Below are positions 45,519-57,341 of a stretch of DNA of 64,000 nt, piece after piece; the first letter of the stretch is position 1, and each line of letters starts with the position of its first letter. The position numbers were made by a program, and so were the translations under genes. This stretch comes from Coenobita brevimanus. Its lineage: Eukaryota; Arthropoda; Malacostraca; Decapoda; Coenobitidae. The notes beneath the pieces were generated by a model that worked only from the letters and a program-made list of their open reading frames with translations, searched no databases and had not been told where the DNA came from. The stretch covers positions 5,983,906-6,047,905 of the forward strand of contig CM064664.1 in NCBI GenBank assembly GCA_032717465.1, written 5' to 3'.

Positions 45519-47099
45519 ACGAACCTCGTCTACGAATCAACATTAAACTCCTACAAAATATCAAGATTGAAAAGCTCCTGACAGTATTCTCTCCATCATG
45601 CCCCCTCCGTCTCCCAGATCATTACGCTGATGCAGAGGTCAAGAGATCACTCGACGCCTTGCAAGTAGCTTAACGACAAACCAGCAAATCTGCGGACATC
45701 GTCTCCGAATTAAAAGCAAATTTCTACAAAAGCAACCGAGACTACAAGATTAGCTTCAGTTCTACAAAGTCTACAGCCATCTACAATCAACTACAATTAA
45801 CAACTCTACGTCGTCTGTATAATCTTCTACACGCACCTACAAGTAGCGGCAGTCTTCATCCCACAACGAATAAATCACTAGAGAAAGGACCGAGAAAACT
45901 TCCACATAGAATAAAGGGAACAAACAAACGAAGAGTGAGACACGACTCACAACTCATCTTACTCACTCGTCTTCACTCAAGTTACTCATCGCTACTCATT
46001 CACTCACCACAGCTACCAGTGTGGGAAGTTGAGGTCATCATGCGTGCTTGCTGAACAGACGCCACGTCAGTCAACTCACCACCTGCACCACCACTCACAC
46101 CATTCCCACCACGGTAAAAATTAGTGAGTTACATAGTTACTTCATTTATACAATACACAGTGATAGACAATAAGCTTCTGCACAAACATATAAAACGTGT
46201 TGTATAGTTACAGCTTAAATACACATACTTACTTCAATTATCTTCATAATTCAATCATTAAATACTTGCACCAACAATAAATATTCTACACTGTCTATAT
46301 TCATTCATTTATTATAACATTTATTTACTGTCAACGAGTGTTACCATTTATACCTACATAAAATACGTGTTTCATATATACAACTATACATTAGTACATC
46401 TACAAGTGATAAAGAAAATACACCATCACAGTTACTCAGTGAGCGATTAAAAGAACTGTATTAAACATTTATTAATTAAAGCTACCTAGTGGAAACATAT
46501 AAATTAAGTTACAAGGTAAACTAGAGAAAAGAAAAAAATGGCCAACACAAATGCCGTTAGCAAGAGTGAACATCTTAAACACAATCGTGAAGACAATGAT
46601 TTCCACACAGTGCTGACACACATATTACTCACGATAGGTACAGGTGAACAAGTCAGTGTGTATAGTTAATACTGTATTTATGTATATATATTTTTTTATA
46701 TAAAATAACAAAATATGGGACTATATAATATCATTTTATAATCTCTGTGCAATATAAACTAAACTTTAAAAAAGTATCTCAAGGAAATTAGCCAGCAATT
46801 AGGTAACCATGAACAACATGGAAAAAAGTGTACACAAGCAAAGAAAAACAAACTATAGAAAATCAATACATACAAAAAAGAAAGAAAGAAAAGTAAGAAA
46901 GAAAAAAGAGAAATAAAGTAAGATCTCATAACAAACAAATGAAAATAAGTGTAAGTGTTACTATATATGCCAAAATACCACAAAATACAAACAAAAAAGC
47001 AAATTGTGTCTTCACAAACAAGTGGCATGACACATCATCACTATCATCGACCGCAGCATATGTTAGGACTGCAGTTATTACAATTATGTTACTCCATAT
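45519..47099 (+). other. Non-coding leader of the LARD-like element
   Basis: No gag, protease or polymerase signature in any frame. The longest sense frame near its middle is 43 codons (46538-46669, starting MANTNAVSKSEH); it could be a vestige of a gag start, but nothing supports translation. The leader probably carries the packaging and dimerisation signals needed in trans. Confidence 0.6.
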
Positions 47100-47460
47100 T
47101 ACAATTATGTACCTACAAACGATATGTAACAATTATGTAACGACAAACGATTGCATTATGTTACACTAACTACAATTATGTACCTACAACCGATATGTAA
47201 CAATTATGTAACGACAAACGATTGCATTATGTTACACTAACTACAATTATGTACCTACAACTGATATGTAACAATTATGTAACGACAAACGATTGCATTA
47301 TGTTACACTAACTACAATTATGTACCTACAAACGATATGTAACAATAATGTAACGACAAACGATTGCATTATGTTACACTAACTACAATTATGTACCTAC
47401 AAACGATATATAACAATTATGTAACGACAAACGATTGCATTATGTTACACTTTGCCAATT
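47100..47460 (+). repeat. 71-bp tandem repeat inside the LARD-like element
   Basis: Five near-identical units start at 47100, 47171, 47242, 47313 and 47384, exactly 71 bp apart. Each holds TACAATTATGTACCTACAA and later ATTATGTAACGACAAACGAT. More degenerate pieces continue to about 47660. 71 is not a multiple of 3, so no conserved frame runs through it. Confidence 0.92.
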
Positions 47461-48031
47461 ATGTAACAGCTGCATTAACAAGATGTAACTTTTATGTAAC
47501 TTTAATTACAATTATGTACCTGCAAACGATATGTAACAATTATGTAACGACAAAACAGTTGCATTAACAAGATGTAACTTTTATGTAACTTTAACTACAA
47601 TTATAAGGCCAAGACACATATGTAATAGTTGCATTAACAAAATGTAACTACAATTATAAGGCCAACACAATTATGTAGTACCACAATGTTAGTACAATAT
47701 TATAAGTCATACAATTATAGCACAATTCTGTATTACCAGTATCATCATACAAGTTAGGTGAAATATTAGACATCACTAAAGTGATAACTCAAATATGTAA
47801 TGTATAACCTAGCAGTATTACCATTGCACAATTATATGCGTAATATTACTGAATAATCACTATTTACTATGAATAATATATGTATACAATATTCATACAA
47901 TTATGTTACTTTACAATATTATGTATTTCACTTAATTAGCTTATAAGTTCATTATAATGTGTATGTAGTATGTATTAATATATTATAACTATTAAATGTC
48001 GATGGTACGCCATTTTTGCGCGGCCGAGCAA

Positions 48032-48613
48032 TGTGGTAGGTCTCCATATTATAATTGCAAATCATAATAGATAGATAGATAAATAGATAGATAGAGAGAC
48101 AGACAGAAGCAGGGAGTCAGATGATTGAGAAGGTGTTGTGTCTGCGAGAATCGAGCAGTGCTAAGCATGCTTACACACTCTTAACACTGAGGAAAGCTGA
48201 CGACAGCGGCCAGTAAGGAGATGATGCAGTTAGCTGTCAGCAGTCCTCTCGTGAACAAAGATCTAGTCCACCCCTGCTATACCAGAATTTAGGAAAGAGA
48301 GCTCAGACCTAGATTAGCCACCGAACAGGCTAGACAGAAGGAGACAAGCGACCCTAGAGAGAGGTCGAGACGGAGATTAGCCTTAGAACAGGAAGAGAGA
48401 GAGAGATAGCGAGACAGGGAGGTAGCTACCCAGGACTTATACTATTATACCTGTTTAATATTTCCAAGACAAATAAAAATAGTCCCATACTATTCTTTAC
48501 CTCTCCCGTCACTACATGACATCTGGTGGGGAGACTACTACAAGATATAAAAGCCGCTCGACCACAAGTCTAAAATATACTTCTCTACAAGTAACTACAA
48601 AGTCTTTATGACA
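48032..48613 (+). repeat. 3' LTR of the LARD-like element
   Basis: 582 bp, same length as and by eye identical to the 5' LTR. The bases just before it (GCGCGGCCGAGCAA) are only weakly purine-rich, so the polypurine tract is not obvious. It is followed by GTAC. Confidence 0.93.
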
Positions 48614-48929
48614 GTACCCCCCAATCCCGACCATTTTTCGACCCTTTTTTTTTTTGCTAAAACTTTCGCTTTTGGTGAGAAACATCGAAAATTCATAGAG
48701 AAATCGCTCACCTGAGGTTTAAAATACTCATTACAGGTAGGAGAGCCTCCTTACCTTACTGGGTTTTCTATCAGGCTGGCACCAAAGAAAACGAGTTCTA
48801 TGGGAGGATAACTATTTCACACCACTCATAAACGGTATTTATTTATTTACTGTTACGAATTTATATGTAGTACAAGAGTATATTGGTTTTCAAGCAGTAA
48901 TATAGGCATTATAAGCATTGTTTCACTCA

Positions 48930-49067
48930 CTAATACCTGACCTTTTTTTGCCACATTACCTGATCATCATTTCTAACTGTTTCTTCCTCTAATGCTATGT
49001 AAAGTTTGTCCTCCACATTGTCATTGATTGGGGAATCACTCTGGCCCTGAATTTCGTACCGTGGCAT
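48930..49067 (-). pseudogene. Possible piggyBac N-terminal scrap
   Basis: A 45-codon frame starting MPRYEIQGQSD and rich in Glu/Asp, within the third piggyBac-type remnant. An acidic start of this kind is common in piggyBac transposases, but there is no diagnostic motif. A CAG/GTAATG donor-like site lies inside it. Confidence 0.25.
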
Positions 49068-50109
49068 GACATGGCTATACTGGCCAGGTCACTGATAACA
49101 GGTGAATTGCTGAGAAAAGGGCATGCAGGGGGGGGAGGAGGTCATGCTGGGTAAGGCATTGTCTCTGCCTGGCATCTTGTTGAGGAAGGTGTCCCGTGTA
49201 TGCGTACCAAAAATGACTCGCGAAAATTGAAAATTGTGGAAATTATGAACCTTGCAATTGCAGGACGTTGAAGTACGTCCTCGGGACGGCGCGGGTTAAT
49301 GCGGTTGTTTGGACTACACGAAACCATTTGGGTTGTCAGTCAGTGTAATGTCACCTGAAGACAGCATGATACACAGTGTGTAGATGGTGGGCGATCTGAT
49401 TTAACAGAGGTGCAAAACATGTAACTGGGCAGTTTTTAAGGATACATTGGAAATGCAGAAGTAGGTAGAACTGACTAAGATGGTAGCAGGGCAAAGGGAG
49501 AGAGTACAGTAAATCTTATCAAAGCGACTTCAGCAAAGATTTCCTCGAGATGAAAAACGCGAAAGTAAAATGCGTTCCTGTCATGGATCGCACCTTACTC
49601 TTTGCTGCGTATGTAACTGTGTGTATTATTAAGCGTACTTACCGGATTTCTACTATCTACAGATTGAAGTGGCCAGAAGTAGCTCGTGGTATAACAAAAA
49701 GCTATATTTGGGCTGGAAGAAAATCGTTCATAATTACGTTTCATCGTTCTACTACCGTTGTTTTATGTCGGACTTTTTCAGTAACAGTAACGAAATTCGA
49801 TACTAAAAAAAAGTACAGCGTTCCGTTTTTTTTTTTTTTTTTTTTCCAGCTTTGAAAGTATTATTAAATCACAAAATCATTGGCATTCAATCTATATGAC
49901 ATAGGATCACAGTGGACGACTTGATAATAGATTGGCCAATTATTTGGTTTTGCACGAAAACCTTGATGTCACGACGTCCCAAACTATTACCGATTCTTAG
50001 TGTCAGACCGACATGTTAGAAGAGTATTTCTTTACATGATCTTGATTTGTTATGAAATACTTTGTTTAAGTCTTGAATATGAAGTAAGAAATTAAAATTC
50101 CTCTCTCAA

Positions 50110-50120
50110 ACACACACACA

Positions 50121-50208
<88 letters not shown>
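50110..50208. repeat. (CA)n microsatellite, unit 1
   Basis: About 98 bp. The matching array in unit 2 is 56447-56597, longer and more interrupted. Confidence 0.97.
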
Positions 50209-50210
<2 letters not shown>

Positions 50211-50656
50211 TTCCAGCTGCGTGAGGGCATTGCTACCTCTTGGTAGCTCTGTTTTCCTGGTACAATTTAGCGTGAATTATAAATGACATGTCTCGTTGTG
50301 TGTTTTACATAAATATTTTGAATGAATTAACCAAAAAAATAATGTATTAATCTCTACTGTTCAGATAATTTTAAAGCAAGCATATGGACAAATGAGACTA
50401 TGTTCATTTACATTTATATGACATCATTCGTGAGCCTGACTATGGATATATGGTCTAGAATATTCCTCCAAATACAACACCATTTATTTTCCAGACTCGA
50501 TACACTAAAGAAAGAATAATGACAAAAATTATCATTTCTCTTGGGAGGCATTTACTGATATTTCTAAGGTAAGTGTGCTGTTTTTGTTCTCGTCACGTTG
50601 TTTATTCATCATGGAAAACAAAATGCCAAGCCAAGCAAAATGCTGCAGAGAAGAGC

Positions 50657-50782
50657 ATGTTCTGCGTCGTCGCTCTGTGCCTGGCGCTGATGTTTAAAAG
50701 TGAGATGATCGAGAAGACACTCAGTAGGGAAGGTATCCGAGTGATGGAAGTTTCTGCTGTTTGGAAACCTGACGAAGACAAG
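50657..50782 (+). CDS. Possible coding exon, unit 1 (unrecognised)
   Basis: A 42-codon GC-richer stretch starting MFCVVALCLALM, which could be a signal peptide, and ending PDEDK before a good donor (AAG then GTAGGC). A weak acceptor CTGCAG lies at 50643-50648. The unit 2 copy (57044-57169) keeps frame and donor with two replacements (F to Y, S to N). I recognise no family. Against it: both copies are too similar for selection to be judged, and no further exon is seen. Confidence 0.2.
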
Positions 50783-50850
50783 GTAGGCCCTGCCATGCCC
50801 TTAAAGAGGTGTGTTAATACTTCGTGTTGTGATTTTTAACAGTTACAACA

Positions 50851-50852
<2 letters not shown>

Positions 50853-50928
<76 letters not shown>

Positions 50929-50929
50929 A
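50853..50929. repeat. (CT)n(CA)n microsatellite, unit 1
   Basis: CT array followed directly by a CA array. The unit 2 counterpart (57240-57341) has a much longer CA part. Confidence 0.95.
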
Positions 50930-52068
50930 CGTTGAAATAACGGCTGCATTATTGATTTTACACTACATCGCCAAAATTACTGGTGTAATCTTTATGTTGT
51001 CGTGTAACTGGCTATGTATGCAATGAGTATAAAAATAACAGACTGGAAGCGAACTTATTAAGTTAGTTTAGTTCATAGCTAACATATTCCCAAATATATA
51101 CACAATAATCCAGTCTGCAGTGGGGAATCATGTCTGCCTTAATTACCCGTCCGCGCCCGGGAGGGGCTCGGGGACAATTAATGATTTCACTCGGTTTGTC
51201 TGCCTGTTTGTATGTTTGTTTTTCTGTCTGTCTATTAACAATTTTACGCGAAACCTACCTGTGCGATTTTGGCTAAAGTTACAGGGATGATTGGCTATGA
51301 CCTTCTTATCACCTGAATAAATTTTGTGTCAAAATGGGCCAAGGTCCAGGCTGTAGGTACCCAAATGTAAAATGTATATTTCGTCTTTTCGACATAACTA
51401 CATTCAAATTTGTCTTATCGACAAGAAACCAAAACCTAAACATGCATCTTTCAAATCTGCATACTGTAACATACTTCATTACATCATGGGGGTCACCCCC
51501 CAGTTAGCGGTAGGGGAGTCAGTGTGAGGTATGTCGGGCCTAAAATATCAAACGGGCATAAAATCGTCCATTTCCACTCGATTTACTTCAAATTTATATG
51601 TGACATCTTTGACTACATATCCTGTTGTGTTTATACGTCAGCACTAAAACGACTGCTGGGGACGGGTTTGCTGTGCCCGGCACCGCTTCTTGTTTTTTCA
51701 TATTTATTCCTCGACCATACATAAACTTTAAATTTCTAATTAGACATCGTTAATTGTTATTCCGTTTATTCTGGTCACTTCTTGTCTCTCTCTGGCTACA
51801 GATCGTTGACCGCGACTCTCAACTCCATCTCTCTGCTCTCCAGATATCAGTCCATTCCACCCTGTTTCTCTCCATACCCTCCTCGCCTCCACCTAGATAT
51901 GCGAGACACTGTACTTCGAAGCCCCTGCCTCTTTCACACAATCATTCCATCTCCTCTTTGGTATCCCTGTTCCGTCACTGCCTCTACTTCTAAGTTTCTT
52001 ATTTCTTTGTTAGTCTCTCATCACTCTTCTCACCAGGCCCCTGTCAGCCATAGGCCTGTATTTTTGTT

Positions 52069-52256
52069 GGTTAAGGAAGCTCCCTAATACCTCTGTCTTA
52101 GCGATGTAATTTGGGATTTGGCTACTTGATATGTTCCTACGTTATTTATGATGAATGTCGTGTAATTGCAGTGATTTAAATGACTTACAAGATGATAATA
52201 CAGAGTAATATGCAAAATAAATCGCTTAGCTAAGGTGTTTGGGAGCTTCCTTAACC
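52069..52256. mobile_element. MITE A, unit 1
   Basis: About 188 bp with inverted ends GGTTAAGGAAGCTCCC. Homology of the two ends extends inward some 35 bp with few mismatches, to a TAGCGA/AAGCGA word. No coding. Confidence 0.75.
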
Positions 52257-53718
52257 GGCGGGAAAACGGGTTGTAGTGTTACAGGGAAAGGAATGACACC
52301 ATGAATGTTGACTATGCCAGTTAAGTACAACTGTACTAATATGCATGAAGGCATGAAACTAACCATTACTAAATACATTAAGAATATGGGCAGAAGAAAC
52401 AGAGGTGAGTGTATGGATTGACTATTGTTACTAACCCGATTCTGATGGGGACTGCTTCTAACACAATCACTACGAGGGTTTTGATTACCATGAATATCGT
52501 CGCTTGAAGGTACAGGGAATACAAGTACAGAAAACACCATATTTCTGAAGGATTGAATATGGAGACAAGCAGTAACCAATGAAAAAAGTCAGAAGAACGG
52601 TGTCCTCCATAATAACGAAAAAAAAATATATATATATAGTGATGTATTATTGCAGAGAAATGAGTCCAAGACAGGACTGGAGTCGATGAACGGAAAAGCC
52701 TTAGTACAATATGTTTTATAAAACAAAGATTTCCCATACACGACACTGTACAAGGGACAATAGGGATCCTGCATAGAGTCGGTCATTGTGAAGAGCATAA
52801 AGGAATATCAAGCATCCACACTCCCAGTACCCACAATCTCTTTGAAGTCCAATTTGGAAGAGAAATAATGTTACCTTTCCCAAACACAGAACATAATAAA
52901 ACAATTAGACTGAGATTATGATTCACATGGTAGCGAGCCCATTAAAGGTAAGGGGATAGCCATTTCTGTGACTTTGGACTTAGACTCAGCAGTGCATACG
53001 ACACTTTGGCAAAGAGAAACACACAATCACATGTCACATCATGGACATTAATACTGAATCAGTTATATGCAAACATTCTAGCTTGAATGTGATATAATTA
53101 ATTGGGGTATATTACCTGACGTGCCGGTTAGTCCTGTGAAACTTTTGTGAACAGTCAGAAAGAAATGCAACTCCTTATTCCGTGATTCAGCTGGGACTTA
53201 TCTCACGATCTTACCATCAGGAATCCACTCCTCTCTCATACTAAAATTAACCTTTAAAAAAATTATACAGTTCATTACCTGACATTTTTTTTTTTTCCTT
53301 TCTTAACGCCCTTACGAAGTTTTATCAGTTATTTGCTGCGACATCTCGACCAGACTTCGTTACCTCTCATAAGCTGCGATAAATTCACACTTGGCGCATA
53401 TGAGGTCTTCGGAATCATTGTAACTGGACTTCAAAATGCCTGTGAAATAAAGCTATGCCGTCGACTGCCAGGTTAACAAGTGGATACAACCCTTACAGAA
53501 CTTGGCAGCCGACGGTGTGGCTCTATCCCACAAGCAGAATTAGATGGACAAGGAAACCAAGAGGAACAGATGAGATTATTAAGGATAAGGGTTTTTCTCT
53601 ATTTACCTATGCAGGTGACCATTCATATTTTCTGACTGCTGTTGCCAAGGACTAACATGATGGAAAACTGGGCTGCAAAATATTCAGTAAATCATCTAGC
53701 CAAAGCCTCATATGACCC

Positions 53719-53747
53719 CCCCCCCCCAAAAAAAAAAAAAAAAAAAA
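53719..53747. repeat. C/A homopolymer tract
   Basis: A C run followed by an A run. The unit 2 counterpart near 60129-60143 is shorter. Confidence 0.9.
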
Positions 53748-54042
53748 GGGAGGGGAGGGTTAATTTGGCCTTATGATTCCTAACACCTTAATTAAGCTCG
53801 TGGCTCTTAGTGATAAAACTGTTCGGAAATATTGTTAAATTATTCATGCCAGCTGGTGGTACATTTGTTAGTACAAGCAGCCCACAACTGGGAGAACCCG
53901 AGTTTGTTTTTCAACATTGTATTAGGGACCTGGATGTAAACTGATACTGCAGGTCATATCCTGTGGAAAAACTGAGACTGGGATAAAAGTTGTCTGCCTT
54001 AACCATCCTCGAGCTGTTAATAGACAGATCTAAAGCTCGTAT

Positions 54043-54577
54043 TCTGGAAGCTCCCTAACACCTCCTCTTATCACTTTTATTAGGGATATTAGTGGTTAAT
54101 ATATATTTCTGTTTGCGTTATTTATGCTGGGTATGGCGATACTGGAAGTATTTTTGTAACAGAAGTGGACTGGAAAATGTAACAAATCAATAAAATCACC
54201 TAGGGCAGTGGTTTACAACCTTTTCTGATTCTCGCCCCCCCTCCCTCACTGAATGACACGTTCCCTGCGCCTCCCTTCCTCAAATACTGTATTTTACTGG
54301 AATAGTTGGCAAATGTCAATAAATATCATAGATTCTTAATCTTTGAAATTGTTTATATATTCAGATAACTAGATTTCTTAATCATATCTGAAATATTTTC
54401 ACCATATTTAAAAATTACTGAAGTCCATCATAATTCATAGTTTTCAAATATAATTACCCTCTTTATCAAGCCTTCGCCCCCCCCCCCCAGGCAGCCCTTC
54501 GTGCCACCCTAGGGGGGCGCGCTCCACAGGTTGAAAACCGTTGGTCTTGAGAAAGATGTTAAGGAGCTGCCTTAGCC
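54043..54577. mobile_element. MITE B, unit 1, carrying a nested hAT-like MITE
   Basis: Left end TCTGGAAGCTCCCTAACACC and right end AAGGAGCTGCCTTAGCC match the MITE A end sequence in inverted orientation. The middle is occupied by a second element at 54206-54543. Confidence 0.6.
54206..54543. mobile_element. hAT-like MITE nested in MITE B, unit 1
   Basis: Inverted ends CAGTGGTTTACAACC and GGTTGAAAACCGTTG resemble the CAGTGGTTCTCAACC ends of hAT-type elements. C- and G-rich tracts lie just inside each end. A clean 8-bp target duplication was not found. Confidence 0.65.
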
Positions 54578-54732
54578 GACGAGATGCGGGCCTAAGTCGT
54601 TTAAACATTTCATCACGGTACCGTCTTAAATTAGTTTTCCTGCTGGCAGTTAATAGTATTTTGGGAGAGACCACTAGTAGAGGTGAAGTTAATGAAGACT
54701 ATATTTCACTCTCCCAGGGTCACGTTCTCGTC

Positions 54733-54925
54733 AGGTAAGGAAGCTCCCTAACAAATGTTCCTTAGAGATTTGTTTTTGTACAAGGCTGGTTGATATCAGT
54801 TTGTATTAAATTTGTGCTGGGAATGATAGTATTTTAATTATTTTAATGAGCAGAGGAGGACAGTAAAAAGTATCCCGATAAGTAAAATAAATCGTCAAGG
54901 AAGAGCAATTACGGAGCTCCTAAAC
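54733..54925. mobile_element. MITE C, unit 1
   Basis: About 193 bp with ends AGGTAAGGAAGCTCCCTAACA and CGGAGCTCCTAAACC, again of the MITE A type. This copy is uninterrupted. Confidence 0.6.
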
Positions 54926-55000
54926 CGACGAAAATATAAACACCAATCTGAAAAGTTTATCTTATTGTGAAAAGAAATATCTGGAAGTGAGAAAATTAAA

Positions 55001-55087
<87 letters not shown>

Positions 55088-55882
55088 TAGTTAATAATAT
55101 GATTTTGAAATCTCCAGGCGATTTTACTGATGTTGGGAGAAAACAATCTTAACCTGATCTTTGGCGGTCAGATGTATCTTTCATGAACCCCTTGAATACG
55201 AGAAATTCTTCCTGAGTTTATTATTATTTTCTGGTGGTAACAATAAATTTATGATACCACTGTAGTAACCAGGTTAATAGTGTAATACCTGAAATTTTAT
55301 CCCCACCGGTTGGCACCAGTGTAAAGGTATGCATTAATAATCTTACCGGTTGTTGGTACTGGAGAACTTATCCATTGATAATACAGATGGTACTCGACTT
55401 AGTCTCCCCTCCTTGGTTAAGAGAAAAAAAAATCACTTCAATAAAACAAAAGAGGGAGGGGGTGGTGTTTTGACTTGGTATGGTAGATGATAATTGTTTA
55501 AGAAAATGTTGGTAGCGTTTGTAGTTTTTGGCCGAGTCAAGATTAAGTCAGTACCACGTGTGGTCGTCGTTCCTTAAGCGAAGGAATCTTGAATTGGAAG
55601 GGGAGTGAGTTAGGCATGAGGACACAATTCCCTTGATTAGGTAGAACAAGAAAAAAGAATGACATATACTTTACTCTAATAATTTTCTGCTGGCTTTCAA
55701 AAGACATTTTTAATTTCATGACCTTCTGTCATATGAAAGAAGGTTGTACATTAAAACCATGGTTTGGGTGATCATTCCTAGAACATTGTCACCAGGCGAA
55801 AACAATTTGGTATATACAAGCGATTTCTTTGGTCATTGTACCTTACTTTCTTTTTGTCAGTTATTCTTGGGCTCGACAATAG
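54926..55882. other. Rest of unit 1, no gene
   Basis: Contains the TA microsatellite and otherwise unremarkable AT-rich DNA. I see no coding signature. Confidence 0.4.
55008..55084. repeat. (TA)n microsatellite
   Basis: About 76 bp of pure TA. Confidence 0.97.
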
Positions 55883-56446
55883 CCTCGAGATGAAAAACGC
55901 GAAAGTAAAATGCGTTCCTGTCATGGATCGCACCATACTCTTTGCTGCGTATGTAACTGTGTGTATTATTAAGCGTACTTACCGGATTTCTACTATCTAC
56001 AGATTGAAGTGGCCAGAAGTAGCTCGTGGTATAACAAAAAGCTATATTTGGGCTGGAAGAAAATCGTTCATAATTACGTTTCATCGTTCTACTACCGTTG
56101 TTTTATGTCGGACTTTTTCAGTAACAGTAACGAAATTTGATACTGGAAAAAAAGTACAGGTTTCTGTTTTTTTTTTTTTTTTCTCAGCTTTGAAAGTATT
56201 ATTAAATCACAAAATCATTGGCATTCAATCTATATGACATAGGGTCACAGTGGACGACTTGATAATGGATTGGCCAATTATTTGGTTTTGCACGACAACC
56301 TTGATGTCACGACCTCCCAAACTATTACCGATTCTTTAGTGTCAGACCGACATGTTAGAAGAGTATTTCTTTACATGATCTTGATTTGTTATGAAATACT
56401 TTGTTTAAGTCTTGAATATGAAGTAAGAAATTAACATTCCTCTCTC

Positions 56447-56599
<153 letters not shown>

Positions 56600-57043
56600 T
56601 TCCAGCTGCGTGAGGGCATTGCTACCTCTTGGTAGCTCTGTTTTCCTGGTACAGTTTAACGTGAATTATAAATGACATGTCTCGTTGTGTGTTTTACATA
56701 AATATTTTGAATGAATTAACCAAAAAAATAATGTATTAATCTCTACTGTTCAGATAATTTTAAAGGAAGCATATGGACAAACGAGACTATGTTCATTTAC
56801 ATTTATATGACATCATACGTGAGCCTGACTATGGATATATGGTCTAGAATATTCCTCCAAATACAACACCATTATTTTCCAGACTCGATACACTAAAGAA
56901 AGAATAATGACAAAATTATCATTTCTCTTGGGAGGCATTTACTGATATTTCTAAGGTAAGTGTGCTGTTTTTGTTCTCGTCACGTTGTTTATTCATCATG
57001 GAAAACAAAATGCCAAGCCAAGCAAAATGCGGCAGAGAAGAGC

Positions 57044-57169
57044 ATGTTCTGCGTCGTCGCTCTGTGCCTGGCGCTGATGTATAAAAGTGAGATGATCGAG
57101 AAGACACTCAATAGGGAAGGTATCCGAGTGATGGAAGTTTCTGCTGTTTGGAAACCTGACGAAGACAAG
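57044..57169 (+). CDS. Possible coding exon, unit 2 (unrecognised)
   Basis: Duplicate of the candidate exon at 50657-50782. Both differences I saw change an amino acid, and no stop or shift has appeared. The AAG/GTAGGG donor is kept. Function unknown; it may not be coding at all. Confidence 0.2.
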
Positions 57170-57235
57170 GTAGGGCCTGCCATGCCCTTAAAGAGGTGTG
57201 TTAATACTTCGTGTTGTGATTTTTAACAGTTACAA

Positions 57236-57341
<106 letters not shown>

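Larger units (their letters stand above)
44917..48613 (+). mobile_element. Non-autonomous LTR retrotransposon (LARD-like), young
   Basis: Two direct repeats of exactly 582 bp (offset 3115), with TG...CA ends, enclose 2533 bp. GTAC flanks both sides (44913-44916 and 48614-48617), a 4-bp target duplication. The primer site is clear and identifies a tRNA-Leu primer. The interior has no gag or pol coding. It starts with an untranslated leader and includes a 71-bp tandem array. It must borrow proteins from an autonomous partner. The plus orientation follows from the primer site. Confidence 0.93.
44881..49295. mobile_element. Third piggyBac-type remnant, split by an LTR element
   Basis: The left end CCCGCCCCGTCCCGACCAC follows TTAA (44877-44880). 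The right end, read inward on the minus strand from 49295, is CCCGCGCCGTCCCGAGGAC and is followed by TTAA (49296-49299). Removing the LTR element (44917-48613) leaves about 0.7 kb, a MITE-sized derivative. The LTR element entered 36 bp inside the left end. The remainder has one possible coding scrap (48930-49067, minus). Confidence 0.85.
49543..55882 (+). repeat. Tandem duplication, unit 1 (about 6.34 kb)
   Basis: Starting at CCTCGAGATGAAAAACGCG, this unit is collinear with DNA starting at 55883. The two agree at roughly 99% over the stretches I compared by eye; most differences are microsatellite length. The match is visible to 54945. 54946-55882 should reappear beyond the window if the units are truly head-to-tail. 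The unit holds MITEs, a hAT-like MITE, microsatellites and no gene I recognise. Confidence 0.9.

Noticed and set aside
47100..47460. 71-bp periodic array considered as a CRISPR array
   Set aside because: The whole unit repeats with no unique spacers, there are no cas genes, and the DNA is eukaryotic.
49550..49855. 101-codon frame at the start of the duplicated unit (also 55884-56237) as a gene
   Set aside because: No family signature and it runs into a T homopolymer; conservation between units reflects recent duplication only.
51180..51720. Helitron or protein-coding repeat suspected from TTTGTCTGCCTGTTTGTATG and following text
   Set aside because: No ends, hairpin or frame could be defined by eye; left unannotated.
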